Source: Bifidobacterium sp. (lineage in GTDB: Bacteria > Actinomycetota > Actinomycetes > Actinomycetales > Bifidobacteriaceae). From it: 64,000 bases of DNA. The translations under genes and the position numbers were made by a program. Shown in pieces: positions 56,601-64,000 of the stretch; position 1 is the stretch's first letter, and every line of letters begins with the position of its first letter. Below the pieces are notes generated by a model, which worked only from the letters and a program-made list of their open reading frames with translations, had not been told where the DNA came from and made no database searches. The stretch is from positions 2,030,610 to 2,094,609 of the forward strand of contig NZ_JALCLM010000001.1 of assembly GCF_022647885.1 (NCBI RefSeq). Reading direction: 5' to 3'.

Positions 56601-57189
56601 AAACTTCTTTATCGGTTGTGCGGTCGCGGTTACGGTCGAAGTACACACCTGGGGAACGCACCAGCTGTGAAACGATAACGCGCTCAGTTCCACCAATAAT
56701 AAAAGTTCCATGAGGTGTCTGCAGTGGAAAATCACCCATGAATACAGTCTGTGACTTGATTTCCCCTGTGTCGCCGTTCTCAAACTCAGCATTCACATAT
56801 AGTGGTGCAGAGTAAGTGTAATCCTTTTCTTTGCATTCGAGCACCGTGTGACGTGGCTCCTCGAAATAAGGATCTGAGAATGCGAGGCTCATCGTCTGGG
56901 CGAAGTTCTCAATTGGTGAGATCTCCTTGAATACTTCATCGAGCCCTGAGATGTGTCCAACCGTGTTGGTCCCATCACGCTCATCCTCTTCAACACGCTT
57001 CTTCCAGCGCTCATTGCCGATCAGCCAATCGAAGCTATCGGTCTGTACGCCCAACAGGTATGGGACGTCAAGTGGCTCTTGAATTGAGCCGAAGTTCACG
57101 CGGTTCGGTGCCTTGTGAAGTCTGATGTCTTCTTCATCAGCGCGTGCGTATGTTTGTGTGCTATTTCTTGCAGCTTTGTTGGCAGCCAA
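53623..57189 (-). CDS. rpoB: DNA-directed RNA polymerase subunit beta
   Basis: 1188 residues. The core segments are in order: [20 protein letters not shown], the rifampicin region [18 protein letters not shown] from about residue 426, [30 protein letters not shown] and [20 protein letters not shown]. At the position of E. coli His526 this protein has Asn449 (codon 55845-55843), and at Ser522 it has Ala445. Both are in the rifamycin pocket. The start is TTG 57189 with AAGGAAAG six bases upstream. A promoter is visible at 57358-57330, leaving a leader of about 130 bases. Confidence 0.98.
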   Translation of the reverse strand: MAANKAARNSTQTYARADEEDIRLHKAPNRVNFGSIQEPLDVPYLLGVQTDSFDWLIGNERWKKRVEEDERDGTNTVGHISGLDEVFKEISPIENFAQTMSLAFSDPYFEEPRHTVLECKEKDYTYSAPLYVNAEFENGDTGEIKSQTVFMGDFPLQTPHGTFIIGGTERVIVSQLVRSPGVYFDRNRDRTTDKEVFGAKIIPSRGAWLEFEIDKRDVLGVRVDRKRKQSAIVFLEAIGMTKSEIKESFQGYPLVLDALEKESIDNQDAALTDLYRKIRPSDTATPEAGRNLLDSFYFNTKRYDLARVGRYKINRKLGLEADFNDRSLNRDDIIATIKYLVTLHAGDKTFPGSRNGEAVDLRVDVDDIDHFGNRRIRQVGELIQNQLRTGLSRMERVVRERMTTQDAEAITPQSLINIRPVNATIKEFFGTSQLSQFMDQNNPLAGVTNKRRLSALGPGGLSRDRASMEVRDVHPSHFGRMCPIESPEGPNIGLIGSLATFGRINPFGFIETPYRKVDNGQLTDEITYMTADQEAEHVIAQANQIIDDKGHLVESTALVRDSEGEAEDVPVEQVDYMDVSPRQMVSLGASLIPFLEHDEGHRALMGTNMQRQAVPLIKSERPLVGTGSEWRAAVDSGDVILADKPGVVTYVSGDIIRVLNDDGTQSSYKLSKFQRSNQTTCYNQVPTIKDGERVEAGSVLADGPATQNGEMALGKNLLVAFMPWNGYNYEDAVIISQRLVQDDTLSSIHIEEYEIDARETKLGSEEITRDLPNVGEDAVANLDERGVIRIGAEIEAGDILVGKVTPKGETELTPEERLLRAIFGEKSREVRDTSLRVPHGETGTVIAVKEVSREDAEEDGDELPNGVNQMIRVYIAQHRKITQGDKLSGRHGNKGVISRILPEEDMPFLPDGTPIDIMLNPLGVPSRMNLGQVLELHLGWIAHAGWDINLDPNLEAEWKKHIPAGAEKADPDTPVASPVFDGVRQDALHGLLTTTLPNRDGEHLVGDHGKAVLYDGRTGEPFTKPISVGYMYMLKLHHLVDDKIHARSTGPYSMITQQPLGGKAQFGGQRFGEMEVWALEAYGAAYTLHEMMTTKSDDVDGRVRVYGAIVKGDNLPPAGIPESFRVLLKEMQSLSLNVEVLNAEGVAIDMKDEDDDPASASNDLGFNIGARPDAGAAMSSNDSEPEYR

Positions 57190-57271
57190 AGTAGACTTTC
57201 CTTATCGCTCGCTATGTTCGATGGATCGTTGCTTGCCTGGAAAACGCCTCATGGCCACCATATGCCTATTC

Positions 57272-57358
57272 GCGGGCATTTCCCCAATGATGCATGCCCG
57301 CTATATGACACACTTCACGCAGAAACAAAAGAATAGCACACCTTACCGAATCTCACAA
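57272..57358 (-). promoter_or_regulatory. rpoBC promoter and leader hairpin
   Basis: -35 TTGTGA (57358-57353), 17-base spacer, -10 TATTCT (57335-57330). About 20 bases after the expected start the leader folds GCGGGCAT (57301-57294) onto ATGCCCGC (57279-57272), a strong eight-pair stem. No T-run follows. Confidence 0.65.
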
Positions 57359-57468
57359 GCACGACATATTACTGCCAATCTCTCTAATCGTCACGCAAAC
57401 AAAGGTGACTTTACATGCGGTGTATCTGCAATGACACACCGTCTACTGCACACCATGAAAATCAGACT

Positions 57469-58080
57469 TTACTGCACCACTACGGAGACTGGATCAGACT
57501 GGACTTTGTCGTTGCTTTTCATGGAGAGCTTGGCTACATACGTACCTCTATTAACATTAGGCAGAGTAGCATCCTGCTGACACTGTTCCCCCGTAGCATT
57601 GGCATTCCAAGTAATAGTCTGGATGTCTTTGTCATTACCAGCCATAAGCAGCATGCGCGAATCTACGGGGCAAGAGTCCGAACGCCAAATTGTCTCATTG
57701 CCGGATGTTATCGTCAGCACCCGCGAAGCGTTGGAGCCATCGATAAGGCAACTCGCAGCTCCGTGATGCTTAATAGTCACAGTAAATTTTACAGAGCCAG
57801 CGAGTGACAACGTTGCTGAGCTTGCACTGACGCTGAGGTCCACATCATTCGCTGTGCAATCCTTAACTCCCGAAACCTCTTTTGGACTAGGAGCCGCCTG
57901 ACGAGCAATAGCATTGATGTCGTCCTTATTAATGGCGTAATTAATTGCACTAACCCCACGAACAAGAAGCCAACCAAAGCCCCAACACAAAGCGATTATT
58001 ACGACCGCGAGTATGCCGGCTACAATCCTTCGACGACGATATATCCGGCGTTGTCTTGCACTGATCCTTCGCTTGGCCAT
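57469..58080 (-). CDS. Membrane-anchored extracytoplasmic protein of unknown function
   Basis: 203 residues. A strongly basic N-terminus (AKRRISARQRRIYRRRR) precedes one transmembrane segment (about residues 21-43), placing the remainder outside. The outer part has an Ig-like beta pattern (VDLSVSASSATLSLAGSVKF, TVTIKHHGAASCLIDG and YVAKLSMKSNDKVQSD) and four cysteines (KDC, SC, DSC, EQC) that could form two disulfides. Similar small anchored proteins are frequent in bifidobacteria, often next to mutY and rpoB. ATG 58080 is chosen since the TM segment follows directly; a longer frame to 58131 overlaps the mutY stop. Confidence 0.75.
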   Translation of the reverse strand: MAKRRISARQRRIYRRRRIVAGILAVVIIALCWGFGWLLVRGVSAINYAINKDDINAIARQAAPSPKEVSGVKDCTANDVDLSVSASSATLSLAGSVKFTVTIKHHGAASCLIDGSNASRVLTITSGNETIWRSDSCPVDSRMLLMAGNDKDIQTITWNANATGEQCQQDATLPNVNRGTYVAKLSMKSNDKVQSDPVSVVVQ

Positions 58081-58127
58081 AGTGCCGAGTGTACGACGAG
58101 AGCCGTAACAGTTGCACGTTAACGCGC

Positions 58128-59096
58128 TCAATCAGGCAATGAAATAGAAGAATCTCGATGAATCACAATAAGACCATCGTCATCTAGAGAAGCTAAACAA
58201 GCATCCAACTGACCAGGAACAGACCACAACTGGTCAATCTCTATGCGACTCACCCGTGCATGTGCAGGTCGACCGCGTAATGCATCGAGAATGATACCTC
58301 TCACTTGTCGATCAGTACCTTTGAAATGTTGTCGTGGTCTTGTAGGGCGATTACCGAGTCCAGGCTTACCTGCCGCTTTAAAAGTACACCACTGAGCGAG
58401 AGGACAAATATCGCACAACGGCCTTCTAGCAGTACACAGCAAAGCTCCCAGTTCCATCAAGGATTGATTCCATAAAACCGATTCACGGAGTTCATCTGGT
58501 AACACCATCGAAGCCAAGCTTCGTTCTTCCACAGAAGAAGAGCCACCTTGTGACTCCACACCAAGAAATACTCGAGAAAGCACTCGTCGAATATTAGTGT
58601 CTATTACGGCGATCCTCTCGCCGTACGCAAAGCTCATTACTGCACTCGCCGTGTAATCTCCAACTCCAGGCAAGCTGGTGAGCTCCTCATATGTTCGTGG
58701 CAATTCATCATGGTACTGTTCACTCACCACACGCGCGCAAGCTTGTAATCGCAGTGCACGTCGCGGATATCCTAACTTTCCCCAAGCAGTTATTACGGCG
58801 GCAGGACTAGCTTCTGCGAGTGCACGAGCATCCGGCCATATATCCATCCAAGCTTTCCAATAAGGAACAACTCTGCTCATTTGAGTTTGCTGGCTCATCA
58901 CCTCTGAAACCAGAACTCCCCAAGGCGTCGTCCTCCCGAAACGCCACGGCAAATCACGTTTGTTGATTTCCCACCAAGAACATAGCTGCTGCCGCATCTG
59001 GCTGGTGTTCAATGAAATACCGTCAGCAGTAATGTCTTCAATGCCGTATCCGCTGCGTTCTCGGTGCGCTTGCTGATTTTCATGTTCTGCCGTCAT
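58128..59096 (-). CDS. mutY: A/G-specific adenine DNA glycosylase
   Basis: Removes adenine mispaired with 8-oxoguanine or guanine. About 322 residues. WEINKRDLPWRFGRTTPWGV and VSEVMSQQTQM carry the catalytic Glu (about 65). The helix-hairpin-helix LPGVGDYTASAV and AVIDTNIRRV with the conserved Asp follow. The [4Fe-4S] cluster CTARRPLCDICPLAQWC has the correct C-x6-C-x2-C-x5-C spacing. The C-terminal NUDIX-like domain is much reduced, as in actinobacterial MutY. ATG 59096 is a guess; TTG 59150 and a later ATG (33 codons on) are alternatives. Divergent from the trmL-like gene. Confidence 0.92.
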   Translation of the reverse strand: MTAEHENQQAHRERSGYGIEDITADGISLNTSQMRQQLCSWWEINKRDLPWRFGRTTPWGVLVSEVMSQQTQMSRVVPYWKAWMDIWPDARALAEASPAAVITAWGKLGYPRRALRLQACARVVSEQYHDELPRTYEELTSLPGVGDYTASAVMSFAYGERIAVIDTNIRRVLSRVFLGVESQGGSSSVEERSLASMVLPDELRESVLWNQSLMELGALLCTARRPLCDICPLAQWCTFKAAGKPGLGNRPTRPRQHFKGTDRQVRGIILDALRGRPAHARVSRIEIDQLWSVPGQLDACLASLDDDGLIVIHRDSSISLPD

Positions 59097-59227
59097 ATGC
59101 CCATCACGATTGACCAGCCTAGCCGATATCAGATTATCTACAATCAACAAGCGCTCACAGCGATAGGATGTGTTGAAATCAAGAAGCGAAGCATGAGCTG
59201 TCGTTCTTCACTTCTATTCTTGCCCAT

Positions 59228-59920
59228 GTGAGCAATGAGGAACAAAGAACACACACTGGAAGTGCACGTGAGCACGGTAATACCGCATCTACAGCAGGCA
59301 GTGAAGAAGCTGTCGAAGCTATGTATGAGTATGGGTACCGCAAATCTACTATCCGGACCGACGAATTAGTAACTGATGCTCATGGCAACCCAATTAGCGT
59401 TGTTGACGCGATGCTCAAAGCCGAGGACGCTGCCAAATCCACGACGCACACCCCACATCTGTGCTACTACTCTCCTAGAATTCCAGGTAATACCGGCTCA
59501 GCTATCAGACTGTGCGCAGTAACTGGAACGATCTTGCATCTAGTAGAACCCTTAGGTTTCAATCTGCACGACACCAAACTTCGCAGAGCTGGTCTGGATT
59601 ATCACGATATGGCACATGTGGTGTTGCATCCAAACTTCGAAAGTTTGGTTGACTCTATGCCCGACTCACGCATCATCGCCTTTACCGCGAATGCCACAAA
59701 GCTCTACACAGAGATTCAATATCGTCCCACAGATATTCTGCTCTTTGGCCCTGAGCCAGGCGACATTCCCGATCCGATGGATATTATGGGTGGCCCGCAT
59801 GTGGCGGAACAGGTTCGCTTGCCTATGCGCCCGTCGCTGCGAAGTCTCAATCTCACCAATTGTGCTTCAATCGCTATATACGAAGCATGGCGACAACTCG
59901 ATTTCGCCGGCGGGAACTGA
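59228..59920 (+). CDS. tRNA 2'-O-methyltransferase of the SPOUT (TrmL-like) family
   Basis: 230 residues. A polar N-terminal extension of about 75 residues precedes a SPOUT knot domain: PRIPGNTGSAIRLCAVTG, HLVEPLGFNL, DILLFGPEPGDIPD, and the last motif LPMRPSLRSLNLTNCASIAI. This is the TrmL arrangement, the enzyme that methylates the ribose of wobble C/U34 in tRNA-Leu. The second motif has Gly-Pro-Glu-Pro-Gly in place of the usual GxExxG, still compatible. GTG 59228 lacks a clear ribosome binding site, and a start further in would remove part of the unusual extension. Exact tRNA target not shown. Confidence 0.85.
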   Translation: MSNEEQRTHTGSAREHGNTASTAGSEEAVEAMYEYGYRKSTIRTDELVTDAHGNPISVVDAMLKAEDAAKSTTHTPHLCYYSPRIPGNTGSAIRLCAVTGTILHLVEPLGFNLHDTKLRRAGLDYHDMAHVVLHPNFESLVDSMPDSRIIAFTANATKLYTEIQYRPTDILLFGPEPGDIPDPMDIMGGPHVAEQVRLPMRPSLRSLNLTNCASIAIYEAWRQLDFAGGN

Positions 59921-60089
59921 ATGCCTCGTCGTCCATGAGGACACTCACCCGCAGTGTGCGTAGTTGCACCTATATAGGCATCATCAAGCGATTAGTAGAT
60001 TCAGCATTCCGAAGAATCCACCGCTGAGCTATATAAGACGTCGGAACGTGGCTACGCACATCATGTCATTATTTAGCAATTAGTCAGCG

Positions 60090-60710
60090 TCATCGGCCGA
60101 GCACCATGTTGTCGAGAAAATATCGATGCGTGAACAGGTTATCGTTCAGTTCAGGATGGAATGAAGTGACAAGCATATTACTCTGGCGAGCAGCCACAAT
60201 ATGACCATCCACCTCAGCTAGTACCTCAACACCCTCCCCAACGCTTTCGATATATGGAGCTCGAATGAAGGTCATCGGTATTTCTCCGATTCCTGTAACT
60301 GCTGCTCTTGTAGAGAATGAGCCCAGTTGGCGCCCATAAGCGTTTCTTTTGGCGACAATATCCATCATGGCGAGATGACTATCGCCATCTTCAACACGCT
60401 TTGCTAACAACAACAATCCCGCACAGGTTCCAAAGACCGGTAATCCAGCAGCAATGCGTTGACGTAGGTCGTCCAGCATACCCAAATCTCGTAGCAATTT
60501 GCCCTGAACAGTAGACTCGCCACCAGGCAGCACCACACCGTCTATACCACCACTAAGATCACTGAGCTGACGTATTTGGACAGTTCTCGCGCCAAGTTGT
60601 GACAGCATACGCTGATGCTCAGCAAATGCACCTTGCAGCGCTAGAACACCAATCAATGGCCCCGTTGCAGCGCCCATCTTTCCCTTGCTCTGTGCAGCAA
60701 CTTGGCTCAC
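60090..60710 (-). CDS. pdxT: Pyridoxal 5'-phosphate synthase glutaminase subunit
   Basis: Class I-type glutaminase that feeds ammonia to PdxS for vitamin B6 synthesis. 206 residues. [14 protein letters not shown] begins the fold; [23 protein letters not shown] (nucleophile Cys96), [11 protein letters not shown] and SFHPEL (His-Glu of the triad) complete it. The GTG start at 60710 overlaps the pdxS stop as GTGA. The common GESTT is here GESTVQ, a small change in the glutamine site. Confidence 0.95.
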   Translation of the reverse strand: MSQVAAQSKGKMGAATGPLIGVLALQGAFAEHQRMLSQLGARTVQIRQLSDLSGGIDGVVLPGGESTVQGKLLRDLGMLDDLRQRIAAGLPVFGTCAGLLLLAKRVEDGDSHLAMMDIVAKRNAYGRQLGSFSTRAAVTGIGEIPMTFIRAPYIESVGEGVEVLAEVDGHIVAARQSNMLVTSFHPELNDNLFTHRYFLDNMVLGR

Positions 60711-61582
60711 TTGCCACGCTCCGCCATTAATACAGCGATTTCATTTTCGTTAATACCAACCATGGCTTCACCAAGACCCTCGGATACACGCGCCACAAGG
60801 TCCCAATCCTGATAGTTGGTTGTTGCCTGCACAATCGCCGTTGCACGTTGAGCTGGATCGCCTGACTTGAATATTCCCGAACCCACGAATACACCTTCAG
60901 CACCTAGCTGCATCATCAAAGAAGCATCGGCTGGTGTCGCCACGCCACCTGCAGCAAAATTAACCACAGGCAGACGACCATTGTCATGTACTGAGCGCAA
61001 CAATTCCACCGGCACTTCAAGTTCCTTAGCCTTTTCAAAGATTTCATCATCGCGCAATCCGGCCACTTCTCGAATCTGTCTGTTCATCTCGCGCATATGT
61101 CTGACAGCTTGAACCACGTCACCGGTTCCAGGCTCACCCTTAGTGCGAATCATAGAAGCACCTTCAGTAATACGACGAAGTGCCTCACCAAGGTTCTTTG
61201 CACCGCATACGAATGGCACACTGTATTGGGTTTTATCAATGTGATAGACATCATCTGCTGGTGTCAATACTTCAGATTCATCGATGTAATCAATGTCGAG
61301 AGCCTGTAGAACTTGCGCCTCAACAAAATGACCGATACGTACCTTTGCCATAACTGGAATTGAAACTGCCTGTTGGATGCCTCGTATCATTTTGGGGTCA
61401 CTCATACGAGAGACACCACCAGCAGCACGAATATCAGCGGGGATCCGTTCCAGAGCCATTACTGCACATGCACCAGCATCTTGGGCAATAACAGCCTGCT
61501 CTGGCGTAGTGACATCCATAATGACGCCACCTTTGAGCATTTGGGCAAGATTCTTATTCAATTCATATCGATCATTGGTCAT
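60707..61582 (-). CDS. pdxS: Pyridoxal 5'-phosphate synthase PdxS subunit
   Basis: 291-residue TIM barrel that builds PLP from ribose 5-phosphate, glyceraldehyde 3-phosphate and ammonia. [18 protein letters not shown] is the N-terminal glutaminase contact. [15 protein letters not shown] carries the first Schiff-base lysine (Lys80), [12 protein letters not shown] the second, and GEPGTGDVV and [13 protein letters not shown] bind phosphate. ATG 61582 has no clear ribosome binding site but gives the family length; a longer GTG-like frame to 61639 is improbable. A palindromic repeat ends 63 bases upstream, so the promoter must overlap it or lie in the short gap. Confidence 0.95.
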   Translation of the reverse strand: MTNDRYELNKNLAQMLKGGVIMDVTTPEQAVIAQDAGACAVMALERIPADIRAAGGVSRMSDPKMIRGIQQAVSIPVMAKVRIGHFVEAQVLQALDIDYIDESEVLTPADDVYHIDKTQYSVPFVCGAKNLGEALRRITEGASMIRTKGEPGTGDVVQAVRHMREMNRQIREVAGLRDDEIFEKAKELEVPVELLRSVHDNGRLPVVNFAAGGVATPADASLMMQLGAEGVFVGSGIFKSGDPAQRATAIVQATTNYQDWDLVARVSEGLGEAMVGINENEIAVLMAERGK

Positions 61583-61645
61583 GAAGGCAAGGATACCCAC
61601 AATCAGATTTCCAGCAAGCAACACGACCACACTCACCACAAAAAT

Positions 61646-61718
61646 AGATAACTGCGATAAAAGTTGGGATTATGCTGCCATTTCGTCCAACATATCCCAA
61701 CTTTTATCGCAGTTATCT
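61646..61718. repeat. Palindromic GATAACTGC repeat, copy 5
   Basis: Arms 61646-61670 and 61694-61718 are exact complements over 25 bases (outer AGATAACTGCGATAAAAG, inner TTGGGAT), with a 23-base loop. It begins 17 bases after the DUF711 gene stop on the minus strand and is followed there by ATTTTTG, so it can serve as a terminator. Confidence 0.9.
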
Positions 61719-61735
61719 CTCAGTATCGACTCAGA

Positions 61736-63100
61736 TTAGTTTTTGAAGCTGTGAATTGGGGCGGGGATTCTTCCACCGCGGTTAACAAAGGCAGCACAAC
61801 TCTTTTGATTGACAGCCATAATCGGGGCATGCCCCAATAAACCACCAAATTCTGCCGTATCACCCACACCTTTGCCAATGACGGGGATTACACGCACCGC
61901 GGTGGTCTTTTGGTTGATCATACCGATGGCAGATTCGTCGGCAATAATGCCCGAAATCGTAGTAGCAGTGGTGTTACCTGGAATAGCAATCATATCTAAA
62001 CCTACGCTACACACGCAGGTCATCGCTTCTAACTTCTCGATTGTCAGGCACCCAGATGCCGCAGCGTCAATCATGTTTTGATCTTCTGAGACAGGGATAA
62101 ACGCTCCAGAAAGACCGCCAACATAGCTAGATGCCATAATGCCGCCCTTTTTCACCTGATCGTTAAGTAAGGCAAGTGCAGCAGTTGTGCCAGGGGCACC
62201 AACCTGTTCAAGACCCATCTCTTCTAATACCTCACCTACAGAATCTCCGACAGCAGGTGTCGGAGCCAACGATAAATCGATGATGCCAAATGGTACACCA
62301 AGCCGTTTGCTTGCCTCTTGCGCAACTAATTGGCCCACACGAGTTATTTTGAATGCGGTGCGCTTTATGGTTTCACACAGCACACCGAAATCTTTTCCTC
62401 GAGCAGTTTCTAGCGCAGTACGAACTACTCCAGGACCAGAGACGCCGACATTGATAACAGCATCGCCTTCGGTAACTCCGTGGAATCCGCCAGCCATAAA
62501 TGGATTGTCGTCAGGTGCATTGCAAAAAACCACCAGTTTTGAGTTGCCGGAACTATCTGAATCAGCAGTAGCTTCTGAAACCTCTAGAATCTTTCGCCCA
62601 AGCAAAGCAACTGCATCCATATCAATACCAGTTTTTGTCGAGCCAACATTCACACTCGCGCAGACCCGTTCTGTCTCAGAAAGTGCCTGCGGCAGTGATT
62701 CTATAAGTAAACGCTCCGTTGGTGTCATTGATTTGCTGACTAAAGCCGAATACCCACCGATAAAATTGACGCCAACCTCTTTAGCGATGTTATCGAGAGT
62801 ATGTGCAATCTGTACATAGTCATCCACGCTGTTACAAGCACTGGCAGCAACCAATGAGATAGGTGTTACTGTAATTCGTTTATTGACGATAGGGATGCCA
62901 TATTCCCTCTCAATCGCTTCTCCCGTAGAGACTAGGTTCTTCGCGTAACTGCTGATTTTCTGGTAAATATTAGTCCGAAGCGTCGCAAGATCATCGCTGG
63001 CGCAATCTAACAGGCTGATGCCCATAGTAATAGTGCGCACGTCGAGCTTTTCCTGCTCAATCATCTGATTAGTCTCGTGAACCTCCATGATATTCAACAT
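61736..63100 (-). CDS. DUF711 / UPF0210 protein (PFL family protein)
   Basis: 454 residues of the UPF0210 family, a glycyl-radical-like fold of unknown activity. Conserved parts include [88 protein letters not shown] and [19 protein letters not shown]. The last 80 residues have [22 protein letters not shown] 63100 follows AAAGGTG by nine bases; a GTG four codons earlier has no space for one. It lies 48 bases after an ACT-domain gene, the usual UPF0237-UPF0210 pairing, suggesting that a small ligand controls both. Confidence 0.9.
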   Translation of the reverse strand: MLNIMEVHETNQMIEQEKLDVRTITMGISLLDCASDDLATLRTNIYQKISSYAKNLVSTGEAIEREYGIPIVNKRITVTPISLVAASACNSVDDYVQIAHTLDNIAKEVGVNFIGGYSALVSKSMTPTERLLIESLPQALSETERVCASVNVGSTKTGIDMDAVALLGRKILEVSEATADSDSSGNSKLVVFCNAPDDNPFMAGGFHGVTEGDAVINVGVSGPGVVRTALETARGKDFGVLCETIKRTAFKITRVGQLVAQEASKRLGVPFGIIDLSLAPTPAVGDSVGEVLEEMGLEQVGAPGTTAALALLNDQVKKGGIMASSYVGGLSGAFIPVSEDQNMIDAAASGCLTIEKLEAMTCVCSVGLDMIAIPGNTTATTISGIIADESAIGMINQKTTAVRVIPVIGKGVGDTAEFGGLLGHAPIMAVNQKSCAAFVNRGGRIPAPIHSFKN

Positions 63101-63148
63101 GGCTATCTTCACCTTTCTTAGGGCTGTGGTTACGTTCTGACTGATTCC

Positions 63149-63421
63149 TCAGACGCGATGCATTCCGGTGAAGATCTCTTCTCGCTGACAACGAATGCGG
63201 ACGCCAATTTCTTCTCCAAGGCTGTCTAAATCAGCTACAATTTCGCCAAACTCTTTGTCGGATGTGCTGTAATCAACGATCATCATCATGTTGAAGAAAC
63301 CGTCGATTATAGTCTGGGAAATATCGAGAACGTTGGTCTGATGAGCAGATAGATAAGTACACACTCGTGCGATGATACCGACCGTGTCTTGTCCGACCAC
63401 GGTGATTATTGCCTTATTCAT
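63149..63421 (-). CDS. ACT-domain protein, UPF0237 family
   Basis: 90 residues, a single ACT domain with little else. MNKAIITVVGQDTVGIIARV, then CTYLSAHQTNVLDISQTIID and FFNMMMIVDYS, match the UPF0237 family. AGGAG five bases before ATG 63421 fixes the start; the longer frame to 63508 overlaps the galK terminator. The ACT fold binds amino acids or similar effectors. It is paired with the DUF711 gene. Confidence 0.9.
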   Translation of the reverse strand: MNKAIITVVGQDTVGIIARVCTYLSAHQTNVLDISQTIIDGFFNMMMIVDYSTSDKEFGEIVADLDSLGEEIGVRIRCQREEIFTGMHRV

Positions 63422-63520
63422 GGGGGTCTCCTGAATACGCCTGGCTGAGAGTTGGGAACTCCCCCAGTATATGTGTAAGACTGCCAAAGCCTTTGATTGT
63501 CTCGTCATTCACCAGCACAA

Positions 63521-63556
63521 CAGCATAACCCCGAGCATATGCTCGGGGTTATGCTG
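63521..63556 (-). terminator. galK terminator (36-bp perfect palindrome)
   Basis: CAGCATAACCCCGAGCAT (63521-63538) followed at once by its complement. It lies 36 bases past the galK stop on the minus strand, with TTGTG after it. Confidence 0.75.
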
Positions 63557-63591
63557 GAAATAGCTAGGTTGCGAACTAGGCGTCTGGACCT

Positions 63592-64000
63592 TTAGTACAC
63601 CCGCCGAGCCGAATCCGACGCAACAGCTGCGAGTGCACGAGGCGCATGAAAACCGCGCTCGGCAAACTCATCAGCTATCTTCTGGGCAAGTTCCTCACTC
63701 CGCCCCTCATCAATGAGCGCGATGATAGAACCTCCAAAACCGCCGCCAGTCATCCTCGCTCCGTATGCGCCATTTTTGCGTGCTACATCCACAGCGACAT
63801 CGAGTTCTGGGACAGTAACTTCGTAATCAGCCTTTAACGAATCGTGTGAAGCGTTGAACAAACGACCAGCTTCTTCAATCTGTCCGTTCGCAAATGCTCG
63901 CACAAAACCCCGCACACGTGCTATCTCAGTGACTACGTGGCGTACACGCTTTTTCATCACCTCATCGGGCAGAGCATCTAATGTTTCTTTCAAAGCTTGG
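63592..64000 (-). CDS. galK: Galactokinase, C-terminal part (5' end outside window)
   Basis: The GHMP-kinase C-terminal domain of galactokinase, which phosphorylates galactose in the Leloir pathway. Visible: ALKETLDALPDEVMKKRVRH, FNASHDSLKADYEVTVPELD and the motif GARMTGGGFGGSIIALI, which is the galactokinase signature 3. The frame stays open to the right edge of the window; only about 135 residues can be seen. In bifidobacteria it usually follows galT, which would be to the right. Confidence 0.95.
   Translation of the reverse strand, partial: QALKETLDALPDEVMKKRVRHVVTEIARVRGFVRAFANGQIEEAGRLFNASHDSLKADYEVTVPELDVAVDVARKNGAYGARMTGGGFGGSIIALIDEGRSEELAQKIADEFAERGFHAPRALAAVASDSARRVY

Noticed and set aside
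61583-61639. Extension of pdxS to 61639
   Set aside because: PdxS normally begins close to the [10 protein letters not shown] segment; the extra residues are hydrophobic and unlike the family.
2125-61718. CRISPR array interpretation of the dispersed repeats
   Set aside because: The copies are tens of kilobases apart, self-complementary over their full length and without regular spacers or cas genes.

Overview
The window looks like a chromosomal segment of a Bifidobacteriaceae member (Bifidobacterium or a close relative such as Alloscardovia, Scardovia or Bombiscardovia). The evidence is the combined gene content and order: a eukaryote-type IleS behind an actinobacterial T-box, dapB-dapA-rnj, an adnA/adnB-like helicase-nuclease pair, rpoB-rpoC, pdxS-pdxT, a DUF711/ACT pair and galK. 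Base composition looks close to even, low for Bifidobacterium. Genus is an inference from gene content only.

Layout. 1-3.3 kb: 5' part of ileS (minus) with its T-box leader, then a lone nuclease-fold/AbiEi-like gene. 3.3-9.4 kb: a glutamate-cysteine ligase and a very large double-ASKHA acyl-CoA dehydratase activase-like protein. 9.7-12.6 kb: xseA-xseB, an array of hairpins, a leucine-rich-repeat lipoprotein and tRNA-Arg(CCU). 12.9-22.3 kb: membrane exo/endonuclease/phosphatase protein, a Fur/Zur-type regulator with a cysteine-rich small protein, a MerR/MFS divergent pair, an ArsR-P1B ATPase metal operon, an MHS-type transporter with an apparent transcription attenuator, and a frameshifted LysE exporter. 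22.3-31 kb: SDR, class III aminotransferase, glmM-def-ppx and pepN. 31-35.7 kb: dapB-dapA-rnj and a GNAT protein. 35.8-44.6 kb: the two giant adnA/adnB-like proteins. 44.9-49.2 kb: MFS transporter, small membrane protein, a stretch of gene remnants, and a ydbS/ydbT-like PH-domain pair. 49.5-57.2 kb: rpoC and rpoB. 57.5-64 kb: membrane-anchored unknown, mutY, trmL-like methyltransferase, pdxT, pdxS, DUF711 protein, ACT-domain protein and the 3' part of galK.

Working together: rpoBC and RNase J belong to transcription and RNA turnover; IleS, peptide deformylase, tRNA-Arg and TrmL to translation; GlmM, DapA and DapB to peptidoglycan precursors; ExoVII, AdnAB and MutY to DNA repair. Between these lie accessory modules for metals and transport.

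The most unusual structure is a dispersed family of five palindromic elements (about 2125, 3226, 22218, 34879 and 61646). Each has a conserved outer stem reading GATAACTGC(A/G)ATA, a variable inner stem that stays complementary to itself, and a variable loop. Four of the five sit within about 18 bases of a stop codon. I do not recognise this family. Other structural signals are the hairpin array after xseB, a terminator in the MHS transporter leader, a long inverted repeat next to the rpoC terminator, and a gene-less terminator upstream of tRNA-Arg.
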